A stretch of 64,000 nucleotides of DNA from Flavobacteriales bacterium UBA2104 (GCA_002331485.1 DCYS01000022.1:10712-74711); one strand, 5' to 3'. Positions 18,377 through 27,236 are shown, counted from the first letter of the stretch. Notes: a model not told the origin generated them from the sequence alone. Numbers and translations are program-made.

Positions 18377-18460
18377 GCCCAGGTGCTGGAATTGGTAGAC
18401 AGGCATGGTTGAGGGCCATGTGTCCGTTAGGGCGTGAGGGTTCGACTCCCTCTCTGGGCA
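18377..18460 (+). tRNA. tRNA-Leu (anticodon GAG)
   Basis: 84 bases, class II tRNA. Acceptor GCCCAGG pairs with TCTGGGC (one G-T), discriminator A at 18460. The anticodon stem CATGG/CCATG closes the loop TTGAGGG, giving anticodon GAG for CUC/CUU. A long variable arm (TGTCCGTTAGGGCGT) and the T arm GAGGG-TTCGACT-CCCTC follow. CCA is not encoded. Confidence 0.97.
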
Positions 18461-18470
18461 CGCATCAAAT

Positions 18471-18499
18471 AAAGGAGTGATAAAATTCACTCCTTTTTC
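18471..18499 (+). terminator. Intrinsic terminator after tRNA-Leu
   Basis: Perfect stem AAAGGAGTGA (18471-18480) / TCACTCCTTT (18487-18496), loop TAAAAT, followed by T-rich sequence. Confidence 0.9.
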
Positions 18500-18541
18500 T
18501 CTTTATTAACCTAAGTGAATAATCTTCATTCAATCCACACC

Positions 18542-18549
18542 TATATTTG
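18542..18549 (+). promoter_or_regulatory. -7 box for the 18565 dioxygenase gene
   Basis: TATATTTG, an exact TAnnTTTG match, 15 bases before the ATG at 18565. Confidence 0.6.
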
Positions 18550-18564
18550 TAGAAACATTAACTA

Positions 18565-19449
18565 ATGAAGAGATCAGATTTTATAAAATCACTGACTTTA
18601 TTATCATTATTATCTTCAACTATGAAAGCAAGTGCACTCAAAAAATTGAGCGACAACCTCTCCCCTTCCCCTAAAATGCCCGTGCTCTTTTTAGGACATG
18701 GAAGCCCTATGAATGCAATTGAAGAAAACGAATTCGTAAAAGGTTTTCGTCAAGTTGGAAATGAAATTATAAAGCCAAGCGCTATATTATGCGTATCTGC
18801 TCATTGGGAAACGAAAGGAACATTTGTTACTGCAATGGATTCCCCTCGGACTATACACGATTTTGGAGGTTTCCCTCAGGAATTACACAATGTGCAATAT
18901 CCGGCCCCTGGTGATCCTAATTTGGCATCTAAGACAAAATCTATTATCAGTTCTACAGATGTTGAACTCGACTACAATTGGGGGCTTGACCATGGTTCAT
19001 GGAGCGTAATAAAACACCTATACCCTGATGCTGATGTACCCGTTATACAGCTTAGTCTGGATTATCGCAAGTCCGCACAGTATCATTACGAACTGGCTCA
19101 AGAACTTCAAAAACTGAGATATCAGGGTGTCCTTATAATTGGAAGTGGAAACATTGTTCACAATTTGAGAAAAGTAGCATGGGATAAATTAAATGGAGAA
19201 CCGTTTGCTTATGATTGGGCTATCGAGGCCAGGACAAAAATGAATGAACTTATTCTGGAAGGCGATCACAAATCACTGATCAATTTTAACTCTTTAGGTA
19301 AATCAATGCAATTAGCAATTCCTACTCCTGAGCATTATCTCCCATTGTTATACACATTGGCATTAAAAGATGAAAAAGACAATATCTCCCTGTTTAATGA
19401 TAAACCCGTTGGCGGCTCATTGACTATGACATCATTGAAGATTACATGA
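18565..19449 (+). CDS. Extradiol ring-cleavage dioxygenase, DODA/YgiD (LigB) family
   Basis: 294 residues. The LigB/DODA fold binds one metal (Zn or Fe) and opens catechol-type rings; YgiD of E. coli acts on DOPA. Metal and active-site blocks are visible: FLGHGSPMNAIEENEF (about 47-62), CVSAHWETKGTF, PRTIHDFGGFP, and LDHGSWSVIKHLYP. A hydrophobic N-terminus of about 28 residues (KRSDFIKSLTLLSLLSS) resembles a degenerate Tat signal with KR in place of RR, suggesting possible export, unlike E. coli YgiD. Monocistronic with its own promoter. Substrate unknown. Confidence 0.88.
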   Translation: MKRSDFIKSLTLLSLLSSTMKASALKKLSDNLSPSPKMPVLFLGHGSPMNAIEENEFVKGFRQVGNEIIKPSAILCVSAHWETKGTFVTAMDSPRTIHDFGGFPQELHNVQYPAPGDPNLASKTKSIISSTDVELDYNWGLDHGSWSVIKHLYPDADVPVIQLSLDYRKSAQYHYELAQELQKLRYQGVLIIGSGNIVHNLRKVAWDKLNGEPFAYDWAIEARTKMNELILEGDHKSLINFNSLGKSMQLAIPTPEHYLPLLYTLALKDEKDNISLFNDKPVGGSLTMTSLKIT

Positions 19450-19478
19450 GTTTCATTCTTAACTCCTTTTGAATTTAT

Positions 19479-19486
19479 TATCTTTG
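19479..19486 (+). promoter_or_regulatory. -7 box for the 19506 membrane protein gene
   Basis: TATCTTTG, an exact TAnnTTTG match, 19 bases before the ATG at 19506. Confidence 0.6.
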
Positions 19487-19505
19487 AGAAAAACTTAACC
19501 CCACA

Positions 19506-20108
19506 ATGAATAAAAGGCAAGTTCGTAAAAAAGCCTACCGCTCCATCATCAAAGGCAATAAAACACATCAGATGACCTACGATAACCTCAAACAACAAAG
19601 AGGTGATCTAACACGCGAAGAAGTAGCTGAGGAAATTAGTAAAATACCAAGTCGCAAACGAATAAATACCTTAAAAACATTAAGGTATACATTCCTATCA
19701 GTCATGATTCTTATAGGACTTATTAGACTTTTAGCATTATTTTCTCTCATCGAAGGTCTTGATGAACTTTGGATCCTATTGATCACTGTACTTATCAGCC
19801 TCGCTGTACCTGTAATAGGTGTCTTGGCAGTATTCTACAATCATGCAACCCTATATCGTGCTGCCGGGGGATTACTTATCTATTCAATTTACAAATCAGT
19901 AACAAATAGTTCATTTACTTTTGATACAACTTTTTTGATCGCCCTAATCCCCATAGTTGCTGGTGTCATTTTAGCATTTTACATCCCTTTTAAATTGAAA
20001 ACTCCCTATCAGGTAATCAGTAAAAAGGGAGAAGACGGTAAAACACGTACACGATATTTGTTTCAACAAGAGGAAAAACCAACTCAACCTGACCTTCTAG
20101 ACGGTTAA
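19506..20108 (+). CDS. Four-helix membrane protein of unknown function
   Basis: 200 residues. A basic cytoplasmic N-terminus of about 58 residues (MNKRQVRKKAYRSIIKGNKT) precedes four predicted membrane helices at about 60-82, 90-113, 118-132 and 140-163. A short polar tail ends the protein. No family recognised. The N-terminal charge suggests both ends are cytoplasmic. Confidence 0.75.
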   Translation: MNKRQVRKKAYRSIIKGNKTHQMTYDNLKQQRGDLTREEVAEEISKIPSRKRINTLKTLRYTFLSVMILIGLIRLLALFSLIEGLDELWILLITVLISLAVPVIGVLAVFYNHATLYRAAGGLLIYSIYKSVTNSSFTFDTTFLIALIPIVAGVILAFYIPFKLKTPYQVISKKGEDGKTRTRYLFQQEEKPTQPDLLDG

Positions 20109-20190
20109 CTTACTTTGATACTTACTAGCCATTATTCTATATCTAATGCATTCAAGTATATGGGATATGTGTTTCTATAATATGAACGAT

Positions 20191-20601
20191 TTAATTGAGT
20201 TCATATTTCACCTGAATCTCTGTATCTAATAGAACGGATATCGGACAGTTTTTTTCAGCATCTTTCACCAGTTCAGAAAACTCCTCTTCCCCTACTCCTT
20301 CAGCTTTAGCTTTCAAAGAAATTTTAGAAGATGTTATTTTTCCATCCTCTAGTGTTACCGTGCCTTCTACGTTTAATTCAGTTGCTGTATACCCTGCCTC
20401 TTGTAAATTAAATGTCAGCTTCATGGCAAAACACCCTGAATGAGCAGCAGCTATAAGCTCCTCTGGGTTTGTACCTTTCCCATCCTCAAATCTACTTGTA
20501 AAGGAATACTGTGTTTGTTCTAAAACGTTACTTGCTGTTGTTAAATGTCCTTTTCCTTCTTTTCCATTACCGTTCCAAACGGCTGTTGCTTTTCTTTCCA
20601 T
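20191..20601 (-). CDS. OsmC/Ohr-family thiol peroxidase
   Basis: 136 residues from the ATG at 20601 (MERKATAVWNGNGKEGKG). The open frame extends upstream to 20712, but that part (RKLIYWRNITGLSWNASN) does not resemble the family and is best read as non-coding. Two redox cysteines are present at Cys57 (AAHSGCFAM) and Cys119 (EKNCPISVLL), with GTNPEELI before the first, as in OsmC proteins that reduce organic hydroperoxides in the cytoplasm. Length is normal for OsmC. Confidence 0.92.
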   Translation of the reverse strand: MERKATAVWNGNGKEGKGHLTTASNVLEQTQYSFTSRFEDGKGTNPEELIAAAHSGCFAMKLTFNLQEAGYTATELNVEGTVTLEDGKITSSKISLKAKAEGVGEEEFSELVKDAEKNCPISVLLDTEIQVKYELN

Positions 20602-20760
20602 AATTTGTCTTTCTCTAAAGAACAAAGCTCGACGTGAGAAGTTTATAACATTACTAGCATTCCAAGATAGTCCAGTTATATTTCTCCAGTAAATCAGTTT
20701 TCTCATGAACAAGACTTATCTTTATACTGTTTGCTATTCATATTTAAACTATTTTAAAAC

Positions 20761-21981
20761 ATGCTTTTACGTAACATTATTCTTTTCGCAACAGTCGTAT
20801 TTTTTAGTACTTCCAACGCTCAAACTTGGCAACAAGTAGCTAGTGCCCCGGATAACGGAAGACATCATCCAGTTACTTTTTCATTGGACGGTAAAGGTTA
20901 TATGGTAACCGGTTCAACAGATTTCGTTACTTCTACAAGTGATTTCTACGAATACGATCCTGTTAACGATTCCTGGACAACTCTAACAGATTTCCCAGGT
21001 GTTGGTAGAGGTTATTCAATTGGGGATACTTGGAACGGAAAAGCATACATGGGTTTTGGATTCGGAGATAATAATGATTATTTGCAAGATCTATGGGAGT
21101 TTGATCCTTCTACCGGTCAATGGACCGAGCTTACACCATGTCCCTGTGCAGAAAGAATACATCCTACTTTTGTAATTGAAGATGGTTTACTGTTCGTAGG
21201 AATGGGAAATAATGACATTGATGGTAACCTCAAAGATTGGTGGGAATATGATATTGCAAATGATTCCTGGAGACAATTGACAGATCTTCCAGGGGGACCA
21301 AGACATCATCCCTACATGTTCTCAGCAAATGGAGATGTTTACACAGGTTTGGGACATGGAAACGGACCTGGCACCGTAGTTTATGACGACTGGTATAAGT
21401 GGGACATTCAAAACGAAACGTGGACACAATTAAATGATTTTCCTGCTGAAGGGAGAGTTGCAGGCACTCAATTTAGTATTGGAGATAGAGGATTTGTATT
21501 AAGTGGTGACGGAGATGACCATGGATCTATGCCAACTGGTGAGTTCTGGGAATATGATCATCAATCAGATTCATGGACTGAATTACCCCCACATCCAGGC
21601 ATCAGTAGATGGGCTCCAGGGTCGTTTACTATCGGAAATGTTGTTTATTTTTTAGCAGGAGAAGTGAGAATAGGAACTAATTCTGGTCTGAAAACAGACA
21701 TGTACAAATTTGATCTTGATGAGGTTGTTGATGTTGACCAGGAAAATCTGGAGAATATATCAATCTATCCAAATCCGGCTGAAAACGTTCTTAATATTGT
21801 TGGTGACATTGACTTTAGCTCTTCAAAGCTTTCAATTATCAACAGCACAGGACAAGAAGTACTTAGCGCTTCTATTACCAATGAAAAAGTCGATATCTCA
21901 AATCTTTCACAAGGATTATATTTCCTATCTATAGATAGCGGAAAAGGGACAAGTAGACGAATCAAGTTCATAAAAGAATAG
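20761..21981 (+). CDS. Secreted Kelch-repeat protein with T9SS sorting tail
   Basis: 406 residues. Signal peptide 1-21 (ILFATVVFFSTSNAQ). Six Kelch-type blades follow, each with a variant of YEYDPVNDSWTTL (others: WEFDPSTGQWTEL, WEYDIANDSWRQL, YKWDIQNETWTQL, WEYDHQSDSWTEL), forming one beta-propeller to about residue 320. The last 75 residues (SIYPNPAENVLNIVG to RRIKFIKE) are a type A T9SS C-terminal sorting domain, so the protein should be exported by T9SS to the cell surface or medium. Ligand unknown. Confidence 0.9.
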   Translation: MLLRNIILFATVVFFSTSNAQTWQQVASAPDNGRHHPVTFSLDGKGYMVTGSTDFVTSTSDFYEYDPVNDSWTTLTDFPGVGRGYSIGDTWNGKAYMGFGFGDNNDYLQDLWEFDPSTGQWTELTPCPCAERIHPTFVIEDGLLFVGMGNNDIDGNLKDWWEYDIANDSWRQLTDLPGGPRHHPYMFSANGDVYTGLGHGNGPGTVVYDDWYKWDIQNETWTQLNDFPAEGRVAGTQFSIGDRGFVLSGDGDDHGSMPTGEFWEYDHQSDSWTELPPHPGISRWAPGSFTIGNVVYFLAGEVRIGTNSGLKTDMYKFDLDEVVDVDQENLENISIYPNPAENVLNIVGDIDFSSSKLSIINSTGQEVLSASITNEKVDISNLSQGLYFLSIDSGKGTSRRIKFIKE

Positions 21982-21986
21982 AATTT

Positions 21987-22286
21987 TTGACTGCTAAACT
22001 GATTTACACATTTACAGCTGATATTTGGTTGTATGGTGAAAATGGTAGATGGCATTTTGTATCAGTGCCTGCGGATCAAGCGAAGGAAATCCGTCAATTC
22101 AACAAAGATCTGGAAGAAGGTTGGGGTCGACTCAAGGCTACAGCTATTGCAAACGATCATGAATGGAAGACAGCGATTTGGTTTGACAAAAAGAAAAACA
22201 CTTATTTACTCCCGATAAAAGCAGACATAAGAAAGAGGTTTAGTTTGAAAGAAGGTGATCAGATAAAAGTTAGTATTTTGATTTAA
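21987..22286 (+). CDS. DUF1905-domain protein
   Basis: 99 residues. The single domain matches the DUF1905 pattern: YTFTADIWLYGENGRWHFVS, VPADQAKEIRQF, GWGRLKATA, and a final GDQIKVSILI strand. The start is a TTG at 21987; no better ATG is available before the conserved part. It starts five bases after the Kelch gene, so it may share its transcript. A cytoplasmic single-barrel protein, function unknown. Confidence 0.8.
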   Translation: MTAKLIYTFTADIWLYGENGRWHFVSVPADQAKEIRQFNKDLEEGWGRLKATAIANDHEWKTAIWFDKKKNTYLLPIKADIRKRFSLKEGDQIKVSILI

Positions 22287-22332
22287 TCATCGAGAAGTTA
22301 TTACATGTTCTCCTTGATCACTTGATATTCCA

Positions 22333-22340
22333 TATCTTTG
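22333..22340 (+). promoter_or_regulatory. -7 box for the rluF-type gene
   Basis: TATCTTTG, an exact TAnnTTTG match, followed by TAAC and then the ATG at 22345. Transcription would start at or very near the A of the start codon. Confidence 0.6.
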
Positions 22341-22344
22341 TAAC

Positions 22345-23067
22345 ATGAAAGAAACAAGGATCAATAAATATCTTTCTGAAGCCGGCTTTTGTTCACGAAG
22401 AAAAGCTGATAAACTGATCGAGCAAGGTCGTGTTACTATAAATGGTCACGTTCCAGAAATGGGAACTAAGGTTCAACCAGGTGACAGCGTAGAAGTAGAT
22501 GGTAAGACGGTATCAAAAGAAGGTACAAAACACGTTTATATTGCATTGAACAAGCCCATTGGTATTGTATGTACGACTGACACAAGGGTTGAAAAAGATA
22601 ATATTGTTGAATTTGTTAATCACCCCGAACGTATTTTTCCAATTGGGCGACTTGATAAACCAAGTGAGGGTTTAATACTACTGACAAATGATGGTGACAT
22701 TGTAAATAAAATTCTACGTGCACGAAACAATCACGAAAAAGAATATATAGTTACAGTTGATAAGAAAATAACACAACAGTTTATAGACAAGATGGCGAAC
22801 GGAGTTCCAATCCTTGATACTGTTACGAGAAAATGTCGAGTTGAACAGTTAAATAAAAACACATTCAAAATTGTACTTACTCAAGGCTTAAATCGTCAGA
22901 TCAGAAGAATGTGTGAGTATCTTGGATATGAGGTCACGAAACTAAAACGAACTCGAATAATGAATATTCATCTTGACACCCCTGTTGGTGAATGGCGAGA
23001 CTTGACAGAAGAGGAGCTGTCTACACTTAAATTCTTAGTTGAAGACTCTAAAAAAGTAAACGGATAA
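22345..23067 (+). CDS. 23S rRNA pseudouridine synthase, RluF-like
   Basis: 240 residues, cytoplasmic. An S4 RNA-binding domain at about 5-60 (RINKYLSEAGFCSRRKADKL) is followed by the RsuA-type catalytic core: GRLDKPSEGLILLTND with catalytic Asp104. The segment GLNRQIRRMCEYLGYEV, KLKRTRIMNI resembles RluF, which modifies U2604 in 23S rRNA, more than RluB, but this is judged by eye. No in-frame start lies close downstream, so if the promoter is real the mRNA is leaderless. Confidence 0.9.
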   Translation: MKETRINKYLSEAGFCSRRKADKLIEQGRVTINGHVPEMGTKVQPGDSVEVDGKTVSKEGTKHVYIALNKPIGIVCTTDTRVEKDNIVEFVNHPERIFPIGRLDKPSEGLILLTNDGDIVNKILRARNNHEKEYIVTVDKKITQQFIDKMANGVPILDTVTRKCRVEQLNKNTFKIVLTQGLNRQIRRMCEYLGYEVTKLKRTRIMNIHLDTPVGEWRDLTEEELSTLKFLVEDSKKVNG

Positions 23068-23069
23068 AC

Positions 23070-23633
23070 TTACTCATCTTCAGGAGCTTTTATTCCTTGT
23101 TCAGGGAAGCGTCCCTTATACTTGCTCAATTTTCTTTTTATATAATCGATATCCTTTTCTACATCACCGGTTGGTTCAAACAACTCTAAGAATCCACCTA
23201 CTTTATTTTCATAGTCAAGATATGCTATATAAATCGGCACGTTGGCTTTTATTGCAATGTAATAGAATCCTTTTTTCCAGTTAGGGCTATAACTCCTAGT
23301 ACCCTCTGGGGTGAACACCATGAACATAGTTTCGTTATTCTCAAAGTACTCAAATGCCTGATCCGTAAAGTTATTGTTCTTAGACCTGTCAACGGGTATA
23401 CCACCTAACTTCTTTAGTATCCATCCCAGCGGCCAAAAGAATAGGTCTTTTTTGATCAAAAAGGTAGCTTTTACTCCATAATGCTTAAATGCCATCATAC
23501 CAATGATAAAATCCCAATTACTCGTATGAGGACCTACTGCTATTATTGCTTTTTTTACTCCCTCAGGACTTTGAGGATCGATCTCCCATCCAAATCTTTT
23601 TAATAACCAACGATTAAAACTCATTCCCCTCAT
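23070..23633 (-). CDS. 1-acyl-glycerol-3-phosphate acyltransferase-like (PlsC family)
   Basis: 187 residues, a short member of the PlsC family. The catalytic HX4D motif is HTSNWD (His36, Asp41). The substrate-binding FTPEGTRS and the following NWKKGFYYIA are present, with GGIPVDRSKN before them. In this clade the family transfers acyl chains to phospholipids or lysophospholipids; the substrate here is unknown. Starts at 23633 (or 23624). Its end lies two bases from the end of the rluF-type gene on the other strand. Confidence 0.9.
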   Translation of the reverse strand: MRGMSFNRWLLKRFGWEIDPQSPEGVKKAIIAVGPHTSNWDFIIGMMAFKHYGVKATFLIKKDLFFWPLGWILKKLGGIPVDRSKNNNFTDQAFEYFENNETMFMVFTPEGTRSYSPNWKKGFYYIAIKANVPIYIAYLDYENKVGGFLELFEPTGDVEKDIDYIKRKLSKYKGRFPEQGIKAPEDE

Positions 23634-23646
23634 TTTTAACGAAAAA

Positions 23647-23654
23647 CAAAAATA
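23647..23654 (-). promoter_or_regulatory. -7 box for the PlsC-like gene
   Basis: Minus-strand TATTTTTG, an exact TAnnTTTG match, 13 bases before the ATG at 23633. Confidence 0.55.
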
Positions 23655-23680
23655 TTTCAGTCAAATAGCATTGAATTGAC

Positions 23681-23688
23681 TACATTTG
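23681..23688 (+). promoter_or_regulatory. -7 box for the 23733 gene
   Basis: TACATTTG, an exact TAnnTTTG match, 44 bases before the GTG start at 23733, diverging from the PlsC-like promoter. Confidence 0.55.
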
Positions 23689-23732
23689 TTTAGGTGCAAA
23701 ATTAAGTTTTTCACTTAACTTACTCGTATACC

Positions 23733-25079
23733 GTGACGAAAATTAAAAAGGCCCAAATAATACTACTATCAACTTCATTGATCTTCATGCTGTGGGTAGT
23801 CCTCATGATCCTTCCACTATTGGTAAGCAAGAGTTCAGATGAACTTCTTCACCACGCCCCAGATGATGCTGTTTCCATAGTTACTGTTAATAATAGAGAG
23901 ATCATTGAGCGTTTTCTTTTCGATGCTTTATATGGCAAAGGTTTTTCTACGAATGAATTAGAGCAACTTGACTACAATAAAGAAGATTTTGAGGTTCCTT
24001 CTTCAGGTATAGACTTAAGAGAAAATGTGGTGATCTTTCAAACGTCATATAAAAAAGAGACAATTACAGGCTTCATATTCAATTTGATGGATCCACAAGA
24101 CTTTTCAAATTTCAATGTGCGAGATCATAATGAGGTCAAATATTTTAACGAAGACATTGGTTGCATTTTAATGGTTCCTGAGCGCTCTTTAAAAAGTGAT
24201 CGTTTATATTTTGAAGCTTTCGCTAAGAAGGTAGTTAACGAAAGAAGAGAGCAACTTCCTGACCATCTTACGAATGTTATGAACGATGAGCAATTGGTCA
24301 ATTTATTTTATAGAGGTCATGAGAATACTTATATTCAAAACCTAGAACTATCTGCAAAGATCAATGGATCATCAATATTTTTCGAAGGACGAGGAGATAA
24401 AAATCCTCAAATCAAGTATGAAAGTGGAACGTATACACAGTTAAAGTCTCCTGGACAGGAACCTTATTTAGAAGTTCGAGCGGGTCAGCTTCCAGATAGT
24501 GTTTACAGTTATTTCGATGTTATCACCAGAAATTTTCATGTTGAGCTACCAGAGATCACTTCTCAACAGATCTTTTTTTACGGGATCATGATCGATAATA
24601 TTGACGGTAGTACCGCATTCTTACCTAAGTTTGACGGCATTTTTAGGTTTAAAGATTCAGTAGATATCACCGTTGCGGTTGATAGTTTGATCGAAAATGA
24701 AAAGAAAGTACATCGCCAAACAAGTAAAACCGTGAAGATTGGAGAATTAGATTATCATTTTAAACAGTTATCTCCTATGGAGGTTGCAGTTGGTATTACT
24801 CCGTCACTTGAGTTAGACAAAATAGATAAAGCCCCACTTCCTTTAATTCAAGGTAACCCAGCTGCAACGATCAATATCGAGGGAGAAGGAATTATTGCAC
24901 AGATCGCTCAGATGCTACCTCCAGTAAAATACTCGAAGAAACTATTTAATGACCTGGAGTACTTCGAATTACACACAGAGGAAGGAGGAGATGGAACTTT
25001 GATTCTGCGAGGAGAAATGCGTTTCCCCGAGAAGGAAAAGGCCTCGCTCGAGTTATTTAAGTATCTAATGAAGTTCTAA
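23733..25079 (+). CDS. Membrane-anchored protein of unknown function
   Basis: 448 residues from a GTG at 23733. One N-terminal membrane helix (residues about 8-31, IILLSTSLIFMLWVVLMILPLL) then a long extracytoplasmic region starting with HHAPDDAVSIVTVNNREIIE, a run also seen at the start of DUF3352-like proteins, though I could not confirm that family. The rest alternates beta strands and short helices. No catalytic motif visible. Its last 15 bases overlap, tail to tail, the end of the BtuF-like gene. Confidence 0.75.
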   Translation: MTKIKKAQIILLSTSLIFMLWVVLMILPLLVSKSSDELLHHAPDDAVSIVTVNNREIIERFLFDALYGKGFSTNELEQLDYNKEDFEVPSSGIDLRENVVIFQTSYKKETITGFIFNLMDPQDFSNFNVRDHNEVKYFNEDIGCILMVPERSLKSDRLYFEAFAKKVVNERREQLPDHLTNVMNDEQLVNLFYRGHENTYIQNLELSAKINGSSIFFEGRGDKNPQIKYESGTYTQLKSPGQEPYLEVRAGQLPDSVYSYFDVITRNFHVELPEITSQQIFFYGIMIDNIDGSTAFLPKFDGIFRFKDSVDITVAVDSLIENEKKVHRQTSKTVKIGELDYHFKQLSPMEVAVGITPSLELDKIDKAPLPLIQGNPAATINIEGEGIIAQIAQMLPPVKYSKKLFNDLEYFELHTEEGGDGTLILRGEMRFPEKEKASLELFKYLMKF

Positions 25080-25850
25080 AGATTCAAGAAGCTTTTGAAA
25101 ATATGCAGGCGCATTTTTTAATCGTGATCCGTACCAACTAAAATATTCACCATCGACAAGTGCGATCTTCGAATTTGGAAATGATATTTTCATGGCCTCA
25201 ACATGACTTTCATTAAAAGGAAATGGCTCAGAACTCAAGAAGATGACGTCCGGCTCTTCGATCTGATCTAAATCAATTTGAGGATACCTAGTATCATTTA
25301 GAATATTTTTGAACCCTAACTGATCAGAAAGGATGTGATCAATAAAAGTGTCCTTTGCTACTCCCATGAAAGGATCTTTCCATATCAAGTAAAGCGCAGT
25401 TCTATGATCTTTTAATTTAATTAGCCTTTTGAATACTTGGTTGATCTCACTTACTAATAATTCAGATTCTTTTTGACGATCTGTCATTTCCCCTATTGCC
25501 GAAATCATGTTGAAGGCATCTTTCAAATCGAAAATATCACTCATCCACACGGGAGCAATTCCCTCCAGTTCTTGAATATCCTGACTAGTATTCTCTTCTT
25601 TATTCCCTATGATCAGATCAGGCTTAAGTTCTTTAACCCGATCAATATTTACTTTCTTGGTTCCCCCTACTCGATCTTTGGAGCGGTACCAAGCTTCAGG
25701 ATGAATACAAAATTTTGTGATACCGACAACTCGATCTCCTAAACCTAAATCATATAATAATTCAGTTTGAGATGGAACAAGAGAAACGATGCGCTGTGGA
25801 GTATTATCCAACAGCACAGTTCTTCTCATTTGATCGACAAATCTAGCCAT
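25065..25850 (-). CDS. BtuF/TroA-like periplasmic-binding-fold protein without a signal peptide
   Basis: 261 residues. The helical-backbone binding-protein fold is clear: RIVSLVPSQTELLYDLGLGD, then DRVVGITKFCIHP, then a KELKPDLIIGNKEEN strand and a C-terminal DVIFLSSEPFPF segment. The N-terminus (MARFVDQMRRTVLLDNTPQ) is polar with no signal peptide or lipobox, so it may be cytoplasmic or its true start is missed; no upstream room exists because it overlaps the CBS gene (TAATG). Bacteroidota have such proteins annotated as cobalamin-binding. No ABC permease or ATPase is nearby. Confidence 0.82.
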   Translation of the reverse strand: MARFVDQMRRTVLLDNTPQRIVSLVPSQTELLYDLGLGDRVVGITKFCIHPEAWYRSKDRVGGTKKVNIDRVKELKPDLIIGNKEENTSQDIQELEGIAPVWMSDIFDLKDAFNMISAIGEMTDRQKESELLVSEINQVFKRLIKLKDHRTALYLIWKDPFMGVAKDTFIDHILSDQLGFKNILNDTRYPQIDLDQIEEPDVIFLSSEPFPFNESHVEAMKISFPNSKIALVDGEYFSWYGSRLKNAPAYFQKLLESLELH

Positions 25851-27211
25851 TACGCTATCGCTGCGATAAGGTCGTGTCTAGTTACAATGTGATGTTCACC
25901 ATTACCTAGATCAACCAATGCAGCGGGAACATCCTTAGATATTACTTTTGAAAGATCTTGAATTGACGTTTCTGCCGTTACAACAGGTAGTTTTGGTCCC
26001 ATGATCTTGCCGATAACCTCATCTTTCATCTCTGCATTATCCATGATCTGATTGATCAGTGTTCTCTCGTCAACCATTCCAACGAACTCTCCATCTTTTG
26101 TAACAGGTATCTGTGAGATCTTATGCGCTCTCATTTTTGAAACGGCATGTGATACTAACTCTTCAACCCCAAGCGTAACCAATGGATGATCCATATGATT
26201 CTCGATAAGGTCTCTTGCCGTTTTATGGTCCTCTTCTAAGAAACCTCTCTCGCGCATCCAATCATCATTAAATATCTTTCCTACATATCTACTACCATGA
26301 TCATGAAATAGCACAACAACAACGTCATCCTCTTTGATCTCATCGGATAATTGCAAAATACCTTTAACTGCTGCTCCAGCCGAATTTCCAACAAAGATCC
26401 CTTCTTCTCTCGCAAGTCTTCTTGTGTAAACAGCTGCGTCCCTATCAGTAACCTTCTCAAACTTATCTATTACTGAAAAATCAACATTTTTTGGTAGAAT
26501 ATCTTCACCAATTCCTTCCGTTACGTATGGATAGATCTCATTTTCGTCAAATTCTCCGGTTTCGTGATATTTCTTGAACACAGAACCATATGTATCAATT
26601 CCCCAGATTTTGATATTTGGATTTTGCTCTTTCAAGTACTTACCTACACCTGAAATAGTACCACCAGTCCCTACTCCAACAACGAAGTGCGTGATCTTTC
26701 CATCGGTTTGATCCCAGATTTCTGGTCCAGTTTGTTCATAATGAGCTTGGCGATTTGATAGGTTATCGTATTGATTGACATACCATGAGTTAGGAGTTTC
26801 CTCTGCTAGTCTTTTAGAAACAGAATAATATGATCTTGGATCTTCTGCAGGAACATTCGTTGGACATACCACTACTTCAGCTCCAACTGCTCGTAAAATA
26901 TCCATTTTTTCTTTACTCTGCTTATCAGCTAATACACAGATAAGTTTGTATCCTTTTGCAATACAAGCAAGAGCTAATCCCATCCCTGTATTTCCTGAAG
27001 TTCCTTCGATCACAGTTCCTCCTGGCTTAATTAGACCTTGAGCTTCTGCATCTTCAACCATTTTGACAGCCATTCTATCCTTAACTGAATTTCCTGGGTT
27101 TGTCGTTTCAACTTTTGCTAATATTGTTCCTTTGACGTCCTTAGTAAGTTTATTCAACTTAACAAGTGGAGTATTACCTATAGTTTCAAGGATATTTTCG
27201 TAGACTTTCAT
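25850..27211 (-). CDS. Cystathionine beta-synthase with CBS domain pair
   Basis: 453 residues. The N-terminal ~320 residues are the PLP-dependent cysteine synthase/CBS fold: LETIGNTPLVKLNKL, PLP lysine Lys44 in NPGNSVKDRM, and the phosphate loop EGTSGNTG (69-76). Two C-terminal CBS motifs (about 330-450; DHPLVTLGVEELVSHAVSKM, DRHDL-like end) are probable regulatory nucleotide or SAM sensors. No heme-binding N-terminal extension as in human CBS. Makes cystathionine, or cysteine if it prefers serine/acetylserine plus sulfide. Its stop overlaps the BtuF-like start. Confidence 0.92.
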   Translation of the reverse strand: MKVYENILETIGNTPLVKLNKLTKDVKGTILAKVETTNPGNSVKDRMAVKMVEDAEAQGLIKPGGTVIEGTSGNTGMGLALACIAKGYKLICVLADKQSKEKMDILRAVGAEVVVCPTNVPAEDPRSYYSVSKRLAEETPNSWYVNQYDNLSNRQAHYEQTGPEIWDQTDGKITHFVVGVGTGGTISGVGKYLKEQNPNIKIWGIDTYGSVFKKYHETGEFDENEIYPYVTEGIGEDILPKNVDFSVIDKFEKVTDRDAAVYTRRLAREEGIFVGNSAGAAVKGILQLSDEIKEDDVVVVLFHDHGSRYVGKIFNDDWMRERGFLEEDHKTARDLIENHMDHPLVTLGVEELVSHAVSKMRAHKISQIPVTKDGEFVGMVDERTLINQIMDNAEMKDEVIGKIMGPKLPVVTAETSIQDLSKVISKDVPAALVDLGNGEHHIVTRHDLIAAIA

Positions 27212-27236
27212 TCAATGATTTTTTTGCAAAGGTATA

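Noticed and set aside
20602..20712. N-terminal extension of the OsmC protein
   Set aside because: The extra 37 residues do not resemble any OsmC N-terminus; the ATG at 20601 gives the normal length and start.
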